A stretch of DNA of 64,000 nt from Neopestalotiopsis rosae (Eukaryota > Ascomycota > Sordariomycetes > Amphisphaeriales > Sporocadaceae): positions 5,456,001 to 5,520,000 of the forward strand of contig JALGAS010000003.1 in assembly GCA_023078685.1 (NCBI GenBank). Reading direction: 5' to 3'. Position 1 is the first letter of the stretch. The number at the start of each line of letters is the position of its first letter. The notes under the pieces were generated by a model that saw only the letters and a program-made list of their open reading frames with translations, was not told where the DNA came from and made no database searches. Shown here piece after piece: positions 8,778-20,902 of the stretch. A program made the position numbers and the translations under genes.

Positions 8778-11443
8778 CTTGAGGAGAAACAAAGCAGAGG
8801 TGACTTGAGGTCCGAAAGAGTATATGAAGCGAGTGAAAAGTGTTTGTGATCAAAGAAAGGTAGAGATGAGAGACTTCCAACTCCAGGACCTGGGCATCTA
8901 TTTGTATTCAAAAGTTTCCTACAAGTGCAATAGACTTTGTATCATTACTATGCATGCGCACGTAATTTTTAACAACCGTGGCTCAACAAAGTAATCTCGC
9001 CATTTTTGCAGCTTTCATGACGTATAAGGCTTTTGAAGAATCCGTTCAAGCCATCGTGACTTGCAAGCAGTTCGCAACCCTTGGGGCCCTCGAAATACTT
9101 GGCACTCGCCATCATATCACGTAGTATGCAAATGAACTTGGCTGTAAATCATGAGACTTTGGGCCGTGGCTGATGCGGAAAATTCCCAGCTGGGTAGCCT
9201 TGCATAAATGAACTTCAATTTGATGGGGTTTTCTTATTCTCAGTCGGGATTCTCAAACTTACAACTCCTCTTTTCAGGCAGGGTTGTTTTGTGTGGTTGT
9301 GTTTCAAGAATTACACCTCTCTTTCGGTACTGCGCATCTTAATCTCCCTACACCTAGGCAGTTTGCATGCTTAATTTCGAATATTAAAGGACTGGTGTCC
9401 CCAAACCGAGTGTACATGGGTTACAAATTCACTAACGCTGGCAAGTCGTCTGCAACCTTCGTTACCTTGATAGAGCTGCTATTAGTCCAAATCATCTTGC
9501 AATGGGCTTGAAGAAGACACAAGTCCGATACAATTTAACCGCCATCCTTCTTAATACGCGTCACCCGACAAATCATCACAAGCTGAAAGCCCCGGAGCGT
9601 GCAGGACTGGAGAAATTTCAACCCACTCAACATGACATTATTAGGCTTTCTCTAATAAGGGACCGAGGAATGAAAACTCACGTAACCCACGGTACCTTGA
9701 GTGGCTGTGGCCGTTAAACTTAGACGAAGCTTGGAATGCTGTCCAGCCTTTCCCGCAAGCGTTTTATGTACCAACTAGGAAGTACTCTTTCACGTTCAGT
9801 TCTAGCATTCAATGTGATCTGCAATGCAGGGACGTTGCAGCTCCGCAAAGAACGAAAGACGACAACAATTGACCACATATTCTTGTATTTGAGATAACGA
9901 CATGTAGACTTTAAGGCCTACATTTGGCGCCTCTCGGACCTCTAATCTGCCGGCGTCAATGGGTATCAACCTCCAAGGGTGGAAACCAAGACGGGCCGTC
10001 ATGATCTCGCATCCATGATTCCGAGGGAGGGTCTATACTAGGAGAATTGGTAGGCTTCATGTATTGTGCCTGGTCACAAGACGAAGACGCAATGAGCGCC
10101 TGGAGAGGATTCCAGAACAGTAGTGCGTTAGCAGAGACTTGAACCCGCTCGTCCTTTTGCATCATGTGATGGTAGTTCCAGAGGACGTTGATGATTCGCC
10201 ATGTTGCCTTCCTTGGAGTCCATTGGATCTGCCGGGGAACAAACTCGTATGACAGGTCCGTATCAGGTATCCGATGCAGAACTGACATCAAAGTATAAAC
10301 TATCAAGGTTTTTCAGGGTCTGCATATTGCACCCCGAATTCTCGGTCGGACTTGTTGTTTCGTTTTTGATTGGGGAGGGAGAGTGGTGCAAAGTTGCCAA
10401 CAGCAGACACTCCGAAGACCGTTGGCGAGCAAGAAAGGGACGCTCCGAAGGACATCCCCTCGGATATTTTGCATCCAATTTCACCCCTTCACTTGCATGC
10501 CGCATAATTTGGGGCCCCTACCTTGTTGAAATCGTTGGGAACCTTGACACTCATTGTACTCCAACTCCAAACGGGCAGACCTTTGCCAAAAGAAGTATTA
10601 AGTATGACCTCGAAAACTTACTAATATCTTCCTGCTCTTCAAGTCTGAGTGCCTTTCTTCTGTTGTTTGATTGTTGGTGTTTTCAATTACGTTTTGTGAT
10701 ACAGAAAGACCAACCGTTCTGGTAACGAGTGTTGGAATTACAATTTCAAGGGGCTGCCTTCAAATAGTCTTTTGACCTACGGGCCAGTCAGTGTCGAAAT
10801 CGTACAAATTGTCTACGGCTAGAGAAAGACGCAAATTCATAGACGACACATTCCCCAAACTCTTGTTGTATGTAATCATCCATAACATCTCACTGTTACT
10901 CGGTAGACTCGTTTATCATGTTACCTTTAACTGGGAGCAATATTCCCAAACTACCGGTACTCGGTTCGACAAGGATAGGTACGTACCGGGATCAAGTGCT
11001 CTTTAGGGCTTCACCGCCTGCCCAGAAAAGGAAGTAATGCCGGCAATTGGAGCATTAGTGACCCCTCCAAATAACTTTTTTCTCTTGGCGTATGATGCAA
11101 CTTGGACCGAAGAATTGAGCGTTTTACTCGCCGTTAGGTGTGTTGTTTGATTCAACTTTTTGAATTTGAATAAATTCAGTCATTAGAATATACCGCGAAA
11201 TTCTAGAAAAGGTAGGCAAATACAAGAAAAATGCCACCAGTTTTCTTTGCTTCTGACGTCGTTTGCTCAGTCGCCGATTACGGATAGCCGATCTAACACC
11301 AAAACTAGCACCACTCAACTCAAACCCACCTGCTATTGCCGACCACTAGCTGGTCACGAGTTCTTCCTGACAGGGCAGGCACCAGAGTCATATCTCACCA
11401 ATTGTCTTCTCGTCTCCCAATCTGAAGCAATTTCAAAGTCATC
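8778..11443. other. 2.7 kb intergenic interval
   Basis: This lies between the divergent starts of the secreted repeat protein and ADE2, so both promoters are inside it. Apart from a possible gene remnant at 9956-10288 I see no supportable gene. A plus-strand frame at 10201-10725 overlaps that remnant and has no domain character. Confidence 0.55.
9956..10288 (-). pseudogene. Possible coding fragment or gene remnant (110 codons)
   Basis: A frame from ATG 10288 to a stop at 9956 reads like protein rather than noise: aromatic, balanced and with blocks such as ATWRIINVLWNYHHMM and VSANALLFWNPLQALI. No complete domain or neighbouring exon could be joined to it. It may be a relic exon of a decayed gene or a chance frame. 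Confidence 0.25.
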
Positions 11444-13514
11444 ATGACTAAACCCGTCATTGGTCTCCTCGGTGGAGGGCAGCTGGGCCAGATGCTCTGC
11501 CAACAGGCTGGGCCTCTCGGCGTCCAGATTGCCGTGCTCGACGCTGAAGGCTGCCCCGCCAAGCAGGCCAACCACAATGACCTGCACGTCACGGGCTCCT
11601 TCAAGGACCCGGCCAAGATCCGTGAGCTGGCCTCGCGCTGCGACATGCTCACCATTGAGGTCGAGCACGTCGAGACAAACATTCTCGAGGAGATCGCCAC
11701 CCAGGGTATCGAGGTGCGCGGTGCCGACGGCAAGACGTACCGGAAAAAGGTCCCCGTCCACCCTTCCTGGAAGACAATTCGCCTCATCCAGGACAAGTAC
11801 GAGCAAAAGGAGTACTTTATCAAGAAGGGTATTCCCGTGGCCCAGCAAATGGCCATTGCCTCGGACTCGGATGACGCCCGCAAGGCCGCGCTGCAGGAGG
11901 CTGCCACCAAATTTGGCCTGCCCTTTATGTTGAAGGGTGCCAAGGGTTCATACGATGGGCGTGGAAACTACAAAGTTCGCAATGTCGCGGATTTTGATAT
12001 TGCCGCCAAGGAGATGGGAAACCAACCCTTGTATGCCGAGAAGTGGGTTCCATTCGAGGTGAGTCGAATTAGCCGCGAGTGAAGAAGTTGCTATACATGA
12101 GAAAGACAAGAGACGCTAATCGGTTCTCTAGATGGAACTGGCTGTTATGGTCATGAGGCTTGAGGACGACGATGGCAACTTGATCAAGGTCGTCCCCTAC
12201 CCCGTGGTGGAGACCATCCACGAGGACTCTATCTGCTCAACAGTATACTACCCTCCCAGGAAAGCGCCAGAAGACGTGAAGATTAGGGCGCAAAAGGTAG
12301 CATGCGACGTAATTGCAAACCTTTGGGGAAGAGGTGTCTTTGCTGTGGAGATGTTCCTGCTCAAGGACGGTCAGATCATGGTGAACGAGTAAGTGACCTC
12401 GGCCTAGTGTCATTGAGACAAATAGCTGATATCATCCAAAAGGGTAGCGCCCCGGCCTCACAACTCCGGTCATTACACCATTGAGGCGGTGCCTCAATTG
12501 TCACAATACAAGGCACAAATATGTGCTCTGTTGAACACAGTACCAAAAGAGCTGACCTTGGCGCCGCGAGTGCCCTCGGCTCTCATGGTCAACATACTGG
12601 GCGGAGCCAAGCCCGATTCCCATGACAAGTTGGTAGAATTGACGCAGAGCATGGGCAACTCTTCCATGGATGTCTACCTGCACCAGTACGGAAAAGAATC
12701 CAAGCCGGGCAGGAAAATTGGCCACATCACAGCTACCGGATTCTCATCGATCCACAAGCTAGCAGAGCAAGCCAAGCCTCTGATTGACGCTGCCTCCGAA
12801 ATGCGTGCGGAGCGTGTGGGTGAGCAGTTTTCGGCCGAATCTACAAAGGCAAAGGGTGTTCCGTTGGTGGCAGTGACCATGGTAAGCAATTCCTCTCTAG
12901 CATCATGCGCAATGCTTCTTGTTGGATTAGACTAAATGGAATTATATAGGGCTCCGACTCGGACTTGAACGTCATGCAGGCCGGTCTCAAGATTCTGGAC
13001 AAGTTCAATGTTCCGTACGAGGTCCGCATTACTTCAGCCCACCGGACGCCACAGCTCATGTCCGAGTTCGCTGAGGAGGTCTCCAAAGGTGGAGTGCAAG
13101 TTATCATTGCTGGTGCTGGCGGCGCCGCTCACCGTAAGTACTATCTTATAACCACTTCTCGAATGTACGAATGGCTAATAGTCTGGACGCGCGATAGTCC
13201 CGGGCATGCTTGCTTCTGAGACTCACCTCCCCGTCATTGGTGTCCCAGTCAAGGCGTCGGTCCTCGATGGTGTCGACTCGCTCTACTCGATCGTGCAAAT
13301 GCCGCGAGGCGTGCCCTGCTTGACGGTGGGTATCAACAACTCGACCAACGCGGCTCTTGCTGCCATTCGTATCCTTGGCACGAACCTGCCTGAATATGCC
13401 GAAGAGATGAAGGCATACCAGGCAAGCCTCAAGGACGAAGTGTACGCAAAAGACGCTAGATTGTCCGAGATTGGCCACGAAGCATATGTTAAGGAGATGC
13501 TAGCGAAGAAATAG
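11444..13514 (+). CDS. ADE2: Phosphoribosylaminoimidazole carboxylase (PurK-PurE fusion)
   Basis: The enzyme converts AIR to CAIR in de novo purine synthesis. Five exons keep frame throughout: 11444-12058, 12132-12388, 12443-12881, 12950-13133 and 13198-13514, giving 603 residues (yeast Ade2 is 571). All introns (73, 54, 68 and 64 nt) are GT-AG; donors are GTGAGT, GTAAGT, GTAAGC and GTAAGT. The N-terminal PurK-like half has the nucleotide-binding start [13 protein letters not shown] and an ATP-grasp domain reaching [16 protein letters not shown], which is formed exactly across intron 2. The PurE-like half has [12 protein letters not shown] and RITSAHRTP at the active site. The start ATG follows TCAAAGTCATC. 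It stands alone, with no linked purine gene. Confidence 0.96.
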
Positions 13515-13566
13515 TAGATGTCAATTTGTTCATTTCTTTTATTCTAGAAAAAAGAAGGCATAGGTC

Positions 13567-13572
13567 AATAAA
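13567..13572 (+). terminator. AATAAA polyadenylation-type signal after ADE2
   Basis: An AATAAA hexamer sits 53 bases after the ADE2 stop codon, a plausible position for a poly(A) positioning element. Confidence 0.4.
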
Positions 13573-14701
13573 GATTAGACAAGAGTAATTTTGGGCCAGC
13601 AAACTGTTAAAAGACACAGTCCTTAATTGAGTTCAAGTACGCAATATGATGCCCCTACTCAAAGATTTAGACCCGTTGAGGGGGATATGAAGCTGAAGAA
13701 GAGCTAGGACCTTGCATCGTGCATCATTCGGGGTAGCTCCAGTTAAAGGTCCCTGAAGAATTCTGAGACCTGCAGCGCACTAAATCGCCTACATAAATGT
13801 ACTACCGTTATGTACTCGTACATTACTTGGGACACCAGACACGCATTACACACGGAAAATCAACAGCCACCATCATCAGCCATGGGCAATCAACCAGCTG
13901 CCAGTCGTGATGGGAGATGAGGATCGGACCGGAATATGCGGATAAAAGAGGATCTACATGGCTGATGCCTTGAACGAGTTAAAAATCCTCTTCTCGTTCG
14001 ATCTGTCGTCCAACACGATGAAGAAAAAAGCTGGACAAAAGCCACCCACAAATGCCCACAAGCTTGCTGCGGATCTCCGTGTGCGTGTGCGTGCGTTCCC
14101 ACCGCAATGTTCTGTACACAGTAGTATTCGTTACTTGGTGGTCGTGGCAGTGTAGCGATTGTACGAAGCTGGAAGTACACCATGAACACCGAGTGGTACC
14201 AGCCAGCCATGCCAGCCAGGCAGCTTTGGGACCAGACGGATCGACGGGTTAAGAAGACAAAGATCCGGATCCTTGGCGGTAAGCATGCATTGGCATTACC
14301 TCCCTGGAAGCTATGGGCGGGGGGCCTGGGCTCCACTGCCTGTTATTTTTTCTTTGTCTCCCCTCGAACTACAGAGTACCCTGCGACAATCACTTGAGTT
14401 TGGCAGCTCGTCAATCTTACCTGGAGAGTAGGCGATTGATTACCTTGGATCATGGCTAGAATATAGTTGCACGAATTTCATATAAGAGATGACATAGCGC
14501 TGCAACAAGTGATAAGGTGAGGCAAGTTGAGCCAATGGGTTTTAATCAATGTGCGGGCGACCGCCAAATCGCATCACCGACAACTCACCCGGCCAATCGA
14601 AACATGATGGCATTTGTTCCTGCCAATCTCTGTACATACAAAATACATGTCTGCTTGGCCCTATCCACCAGTACCGTAACTATTGTGACCACCAATGGAT
14701 A

Positions 14702-14725
14702 CAGCACAGCACAGCACAGCACAGC
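14702..14725. repeat. CAGCA pentanucleotide microsatellite
   Basis: About four and a half head-to-tail copies of a CAGCA unit. Confidence 0.8.
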
Positions 14726-16506
14726 TTCAAGAGGATCGACCGATCCTGTCTCGAGACTTGACTTGACACCAACGAGATTCCCAGCTGGGTGGCTACCCTA
14801 TATTAGATGCTTGAACTTATGTAGGTCTGTACATAGTAATCAGCTGAATTGTCCAGACACGTAGAGTCATCAAGGTGATGATTATTATTAGCATCAGCAC
14901 GATCTTGGGCCGTTTAACTAAAAAGCAGGTGCTGTTTTAACCGCCACAACCACCAGGCATAGCACAAATGCGAGGTACAAGCAAGACATTTGACGAGACA
15001 CGACACGAACATGATGGCTGATTTGGCTAAGGCGTCTTCTCCGCTCTCCTCCTTCTCTCCATACGAGCAAAGTGCTCACCCTCCATCTCAGCGAAACGGC
15101 GCCGTTCTGCACCCTCTTTTTTTCGAGCTCCTCCCTTGGTCGCACTGGTCTCAGATCTTCAATGCATCCCACGCGAGCCAGCAACTTTCTCCAACTTTTT
15201 TTTTTCCTGCTGTTTATGTCTGCCCCTCGACCCTCCAACCCTGTCGTGGTTGCCCATCGTTATCGTGAGTGATTATCGAGAGTCGAAACCGTCGTCATTT
15301 CCACTCGGAATCTTTTGCATCATTCGCCGGGGTAAACATTCGTCTCAGCCGCCGTCAATTGGCTGTTGTCGTAAATATCATCCATCTGTCGATACTTTCA
15401 CATCGCTTGGAATACTGCAGCCATTCGCTCACTTCCCCCTCCTCAATGCAGAACTGTTGACACACTTACCTTATTTTAACCGTTGCCTAGCTGGGCTGGC
15501 TGTCAACGTTACCACTGTGCCTCACCTATGCGTCATTGGAGGTCTACTGTGCATCCATAGAACACAGCACATTGGTGTATGTACCAAGCTTCACTTTCCG
15601 TCTGGCGGTTGTGGGCAATTCCCCATCCGCTCCCTCATAGACTGCCGAAAATACTGTACGCACTTGTCCCGGCATATTATTACAACCGGTTTCTCTTCGC
15701 TCCCGGGTATTCAGAGGAGCAAAGGAAGAAAAAAAAAATCAACACAATACGCGAAACAGGACCCACGGCCAGAAACAAGGACAATATCGTTAGGTAGCGG
15801 CCGTCCCGCCTCGTACCGCTACGCTACCATCAAGCACGCTACCAACTCACTGATACGCTAGAACCTGCCGAGGAGTACCACACTACGGGACCCGGGTTAC
15901 CGTACGGAGTACACTACAGCCAAAGCCAGCCAGACGACCAGACAACCAGAGACAGAAAGAGTGATGGACGCCAGCACAGCCCACTCCTAGTCAGACCATC
16001 CAGGGCCCCCATTGACTGGAGCCCATTGAGCTGCCCCCCCAGTCCATCCACTTCTTCCCGCACGCGCAGGCCCCCTTTCCCTTCCACTGGGGACTGGACC
16101 GGACGGACCTTGACCATTTCTTATTACTTTTACTGCCCACTTTGCTTTCGTTACCCATTATTACGCCAACACCTGGCTCACGTTCGCTGCCAAAATCCAA
16201 ACTGTCGTGTATGTGTGTGCGCCTCCGCCCGTGAGACCCTCGTTGCTTTTTCATTGTAACATAATTCCATCGCTTCGAACCTTTTTTTTGTTGTAGCTTC
16301 TGTCGTCTGCTGTCTGGTCTTCGCTCTTCCACTGTATGCTCAGATCGCCAGGGGGTCGTTTTCCAACATGATGCGGGTCTAAGCCACCCTCGCCGAATCG
16401 CGTCCTACCTCTCCCTCCCTCCTCCAAAGGAAGAAAAAAAAAGTTGTGTGATAGAGAGATAGAGAGCGAGAGAGACTGAGAGAGCTACGCCCATTCGACG
16501 ACAACC

Positions 16507-19500
16507 ATGCGACCCTTTGCGGCGCCAGTCCATCGTGACAACCCGACATTGGCCATTGTGACCGAATCGCCCTGCTGCAGAAATGGAGGATTGCCATCAT
16601 CGATAGGTCGGCGAAAGTCCAGCGCGGCTACGGTTCAAGAACGCGCCAGGAGGAAACAACTACCCCAATGCGAGCCATCGCATCATGTTGAAGATGACGA
16701 ATACAATGATGCGCCGCAATCCATCCGTTCACATCGGACTCGAGTATATCGCCGTTCTCGCGCGCCAACCAAGTCCAGCTATATCCTAGCTTCTATGCTA
16801 TGCCTCCAGGCTGTATCAGCGGTGCAGGTTTCGTTCGACAACTGCCTATCAGACGACTATATATGGACGTCCCACCTGGACAACCCAAACAGCACGCAAC
16901 TGCAATGGGTTCCCGAGTTCGTAGGCGCCACTTATGACCAGGACGGCGACATACACACTCTCGTCGTAACAGTTTGGGGGAACGTTACTGGAAGGGTAGG
17001 GAGCTCGGATATACCAGCGTGGAACAGCGCGGATTGGAACGACTCGACTCTTGCACTGGCCGGCAAGATCCAGAATAAGCCAAATGCTGCCAACTTGACG
17101 ACGCTACATAACAAGGTCGACGTAGCCACTTTTACTCCGTATCTGTCCAACGAGAACTTTTGCGACAACCTCAATAATGGATCTTGCCCTCTGGGGCCCG
17201 TTTTCCAGGAGCTTGCGTGAGTATACTTGCTCTTTGTCATGAAAAATGGCATGTTCATATGTTTCTGGTCTAACATGATTTTCGTGTTGTAGCGATCCTG
17301 GGCTTCCTTACGGTCTTCCTTATTTTAATCTCACCAAGGCCTTCGATTCATCATATGCCTTTTCGTCATTTGCACCCACGCTTATTATATATTACGAGGA
17401 TGGCCAAACCATTGGATGCATCTCGACCGTCGTAACTCCTAGTCTTGGGGGAGTGGCTTGGTTTCTGAGATTCTTACCAATGTTTGCTCTCTTGTTGGTC
17501 GGCGCTGCCACCGTCTTTGCCGCCATCTTCAGTCCGTGGGGCGCCAACGATATTTTCCACTGGACATCCAACTATGGCCGCGATCTGGACCTCCTTCGCC
17601 TGGTAACTCCTGGATTCGGCGATTGTCTGCAGTACATCCAATTCATCGCGTTGACGGGTGGCCTCTCGCTAAGTTACCCCGGGTTTTATCAACCCGCTGT
17701 CAGTAATGGGGCTTGGGCGGCACTCATGTTTAACGAGAGTTTCGTAGCCCACGCCGAGCCCTGGGAGAACCTGGTGGATGGAGTCTACAACACGAACGCT
17801 ACCTATGGACTCGAGGTCATATCACAGCTCGTGGGCATGGCCGATGTCGAGGATATTTGGGCAGGCATGATAATATGGCTGTTGGTGATTATTGCTGCCT
17901 CCCTGTTCGCTGTCCAGCTCGGGTTCTTCGCACGCTGGGTTTGGAGGTCCGTTCACAAGACTTCTGAAGAGGACCACCGCAAGAAGAACATGCCCTTCTC
18001 CATCGGAATCATGGTACGCCTGGTCTTCAACTACTTTTTACTCCCCATTGTTGCACTATCAACCTTTCAGCTGGTCGTCGCAAACGAGTCCCATGCCTAC
18101 CTAGTGGCATTGGCTGCCGCTACGGTTGTTCTGATTGTCATTTTTGCATCCTACCTGATGTACCTGATTGCTACAACCAAACCGCGATCCCTTCTGTTCG
18201 ACGACCTTCCTACTGTGCTCCTTTACGGCCCATTATACAACACTTATTCGGATGAGGCAGCTCCTTTCGCCATGATTCCCATCATCCTTACTTTCATGCG
18301 TGGAATAGCCATCGGCGCTGTCCAGAATTCCGGTGTTGCGCAGATTGTCATCTTGGCCGTCTGCGAGATTATTCAGATGCTCACGATCTGGGCGTTCCGG
18401 CCATTCAATGCATCAACCAACATGAATGCCTATCATACAGGATTCTCACTTTTCAGGTTTCTCACCGTGCTACCAATGGTTGCGTTTGTTTCGTCGATGG
18501 GCTTGACAGAATCAGCCAAGGACTGGGTCGGATATGTCATACTATTACTCCATGGCTTTGTCCTTATTTTTGGTTTCTTTCTCAACTCCCTTCAGACCAT
18601 TGTGGAAGTCATTGCGCGCATGCTGGGAGCAGGCGGTGATGATGTCCGTGGCCAAACACGGGGTGGACTGTCGAAAATTTTTGGGGCTCGTCAATTAAGG
18701 AGGCGCGTATCCAGACGTGGCGCAGCATCACGACAGAGTCAACTCAGCACTTCTGGCATGTTGGATACCTATCATAACCAGAACAGAGGCTATGGCCGGG
18801 TCAGGAGCGAGTCGGCCGGTAGTATGGGCATCCTGCTGAATCAAAGAAGCTCAAGTGTCTTGGACGGGAGAAGCATGGATGGATTATCAGGACCATTGGG
18901 AGGCAGCACGTTTGCACCAACGACTCCAGGGGCAGATGCTAGCACTTTCTCCTTTGTATCGCCTGGGCAAGCTACACGTCCTCAACCTGCGGCCGATCCA
19001 TATTACCGCCCTCCACGCGCCAGGCGGCATACCGGCGATGAAATGGGCTCCTCTCCCCCGAGATTAGGGCGCGCGTCCATTGGCAGCGTTGACCTGGCGG
19101 ACAAGCGACTTAGTCAGCTGGAAGCTCAGGATTTTGATCGGATAGGCTCTTCGAAGGCGGGCCCGGTCCCTGTAGCCGGCCCTGCCCCAGCACCAGCTTC
19201 GTATATGCCCGTCTTTGCGCCTCGCGCCGATTATTCCACACGAGAAGTGGATTTCTATTATGGCGTTCGTGGCCCAGCACTCAACTCTGACGCTCCAAAC
19301 CGCCGGCTCGGTACCGGACCAGCAGACCCTACCAGCCCTGTCTCGACTGCTACTTCATGGTTCAAGAGCTTGTTCGGAGGAAAGACGAAAGAAAAGGGTA
19401 AAGGCTTCGAGGTTGTAAGAAGCGCTAGAATGCCTCCAGCAATGAAGGCGAGAGGGGGGGATCTCGAGGAAGAAGCACCCCCTGAGGGCATTCCAGTTGC

Positions 19501-20221
19501 CATGGGCGTACTTCGCAACGGTCCAATCGAGAGTGATGACGAGGACTCACCTCAACCGCAGCCCAAACCCAAGTCAGAGCCCGAAGGACAAGGGAGCAGC
19601 GAGAATGGGGAAAGAGAAATTGATGAGGCTGCGAGAGCATCTCAGGACTCTGAAACTGAGTCTGAGGAGGGTGAGATCACCAGAGTCGCACCTGAACCGC
19701 CTTTGCTACCCGACCTTGATGCTGGCGAAAGCTTCAACTTCCCAAGCCGAGTACAGTCCACCAAGACGGTACGACAACCGTCTCAAAAGACAGTTCGAGA
19801 AGTCGAGCTAGAACGCATTCCCACTGTGCCAAGGAAGAGTTCAAAGCGCAACAGTAGCGTGGAAAAGTTGAAGCCCGTCTTGAGCCTCCTCCCTCCCTTG
19901 GAAGTATCAGGAGGCTTGCACCCGGATACCGCAGCGGGGGCTAGTTTCCCGTTTGATCGGTCCAATTCGCAAAAGCGGCTATCTGGCTCCTCCATGGGCG
20001 ACCTCCCGTCCGCTGCTACGAGCGGAGACAGGAGCGACGATCGAAGGAGCGATGAGCGGCCTACGAGCTTTGGTGTTGTACATCAGCATAACATCAGCCG
20101 GATCGACCCATCTTCTGATCAGGATCTCGATCTTCTCGGCAGTACTGCGGAAGTTGTCGACAATTCACGGCGGGTGAGCCCAATGTCCTCAGTGTCTGGT
20201 CGCTCAACTCGGCATGAGTAA
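16507..20221 (+). CDS. TRP-like family membrane protein with ML-like domain (Flc/Pkd2 type)
   Basis: Exons are 16507-17216 and 17293-20221, with a 76-nt intron (GTGAGT...GTAG); the product has 1212 residues. Order: a 90-residue basic Ser/Arg-rich N-terminus, a hydrophobic segment near residues 90-106 that could be a signal anchor, an N-glycosylatable ML-like domain to about residue 290, then roughly eight membrane segments (from FLRFLPMFALLLVGAATVF to GYVILLLHGFVLIFGFFLN), and a cytoplasmic tail of about 530 disordered Ser/Pro-rich residues. This is the architecture of fungal TRP-like channels/FAD-carrier-type proteins in the ER, Golgi or plasma membrane, linked to calcium, cell wall and membrane tension. 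Odd: relatives usually begin with the signal peptide. A downstream in-frame ATG at 16795 is an alternative start but would cut the hydrophobic segment. Confidence 0.85.
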
Positions 20222-20902
20222 CATGAAGACGATTTGAAAATGAGTTGACGAATCTCCTTGTTCTTCTAATGTACACGATCCTATAGATTTGCTTTTGTTT
20301 TATGGCTCCCGCCATGTAAGGGGACTTTACTGGTGGGTAGGAACAGGTATGGATGGCTGTGTGAATCTGCCAGTGGAGGATAATAGGAAGGTATCCCCTG
20401 GATCAAGGGGGTTCTCATTCCACTTTATAGTAATCATTGGGATCTTATCTGCTTTAGCGGCGGCGTTCAAAAACTGTACTGGGCGCATTTCCAGCAACAG
20501 CGCATATTTGCAACCGGGGATTTCTGGGATATGTAACGGCCGCATTAGCGATTTGGAATTGAATCATTGGGGATCTCTTCCGGCTTGAAGTCAAACACAG
20601 GAGCAGCCAACTTACATGACAACATGTTGCAGCTCACAGGGAACAAGCCTATAACTAAGATAGTAATGAAAGACCACAGAAATGCACACTAAATATCAGG
20701 AATCACTGCTGCTTTTTGACCTTTGTGAGAGAAATGTTCTTTCATCTTCATTTTAAGGCATATTCTTATCTTTATTTCTTTTTAAAATTTTATCTGTTCT
20801 CTATCATATTGCCCGTGCATGGGCACACTTAAACCATAAAAAACCATAAACAAAAGCAAACCACAAAACAAACCACAAAATGCAGACCAGGCCATTCCTC
20901 CC
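20222..20902. other. Convergent intergenic region
   Basis: This is the 3' flank shared by the TRP-like gene and the disordered-protein gene. AT-rich runs at 20740-20800 and a purine/A-rich word repeated as AAACCA around 20830-20880. No gene seen. Confidence 0.55.

Larger units (their letters stand above)
13515..16506. promoter_or_regulatory. 3 kb ADE2 3' flank and long promoter/leader of the TRP-like gene
   Basis: I see no supportable gene here. The right half (about 15050-16500) is rich in pyrimidine runs and contains A-rich and GA-rich tracts (near 15727, 16430 and 16450-16485), which is typical of a long fungal promoter and 5' leader. Frames at 15136-15861 and on the minus strand around 16000-16330 are low-complexity by-products of this composition. 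Confidence 0.5.

Noticed and set aside
10201..10725. 174-codon plus-strand ORF
   Set aside because: No domain, no splice partner, and it overlaps a more protein-like frame on the other strand.
11354..11943. Minus-strand ORFs of 164 and 182 codons opposite ADE2
   Set aside because: They mirror ADE2 exon 1 in other frames; the plus-strand enzyme is certain and spliced in frame.
15136..15861. 241-codon ORF upstream of the TRP-like gene
   Set aside because: It consists of CT-rich leader composition, has no recognisable fold, and contains poly-Phe and Lys runs from homopolymers.
16268..16285. Reverse-strand tRNA B-box-like TTCGAACC
   Set aside because: No pairing stem around it and no A-box at the right distance.
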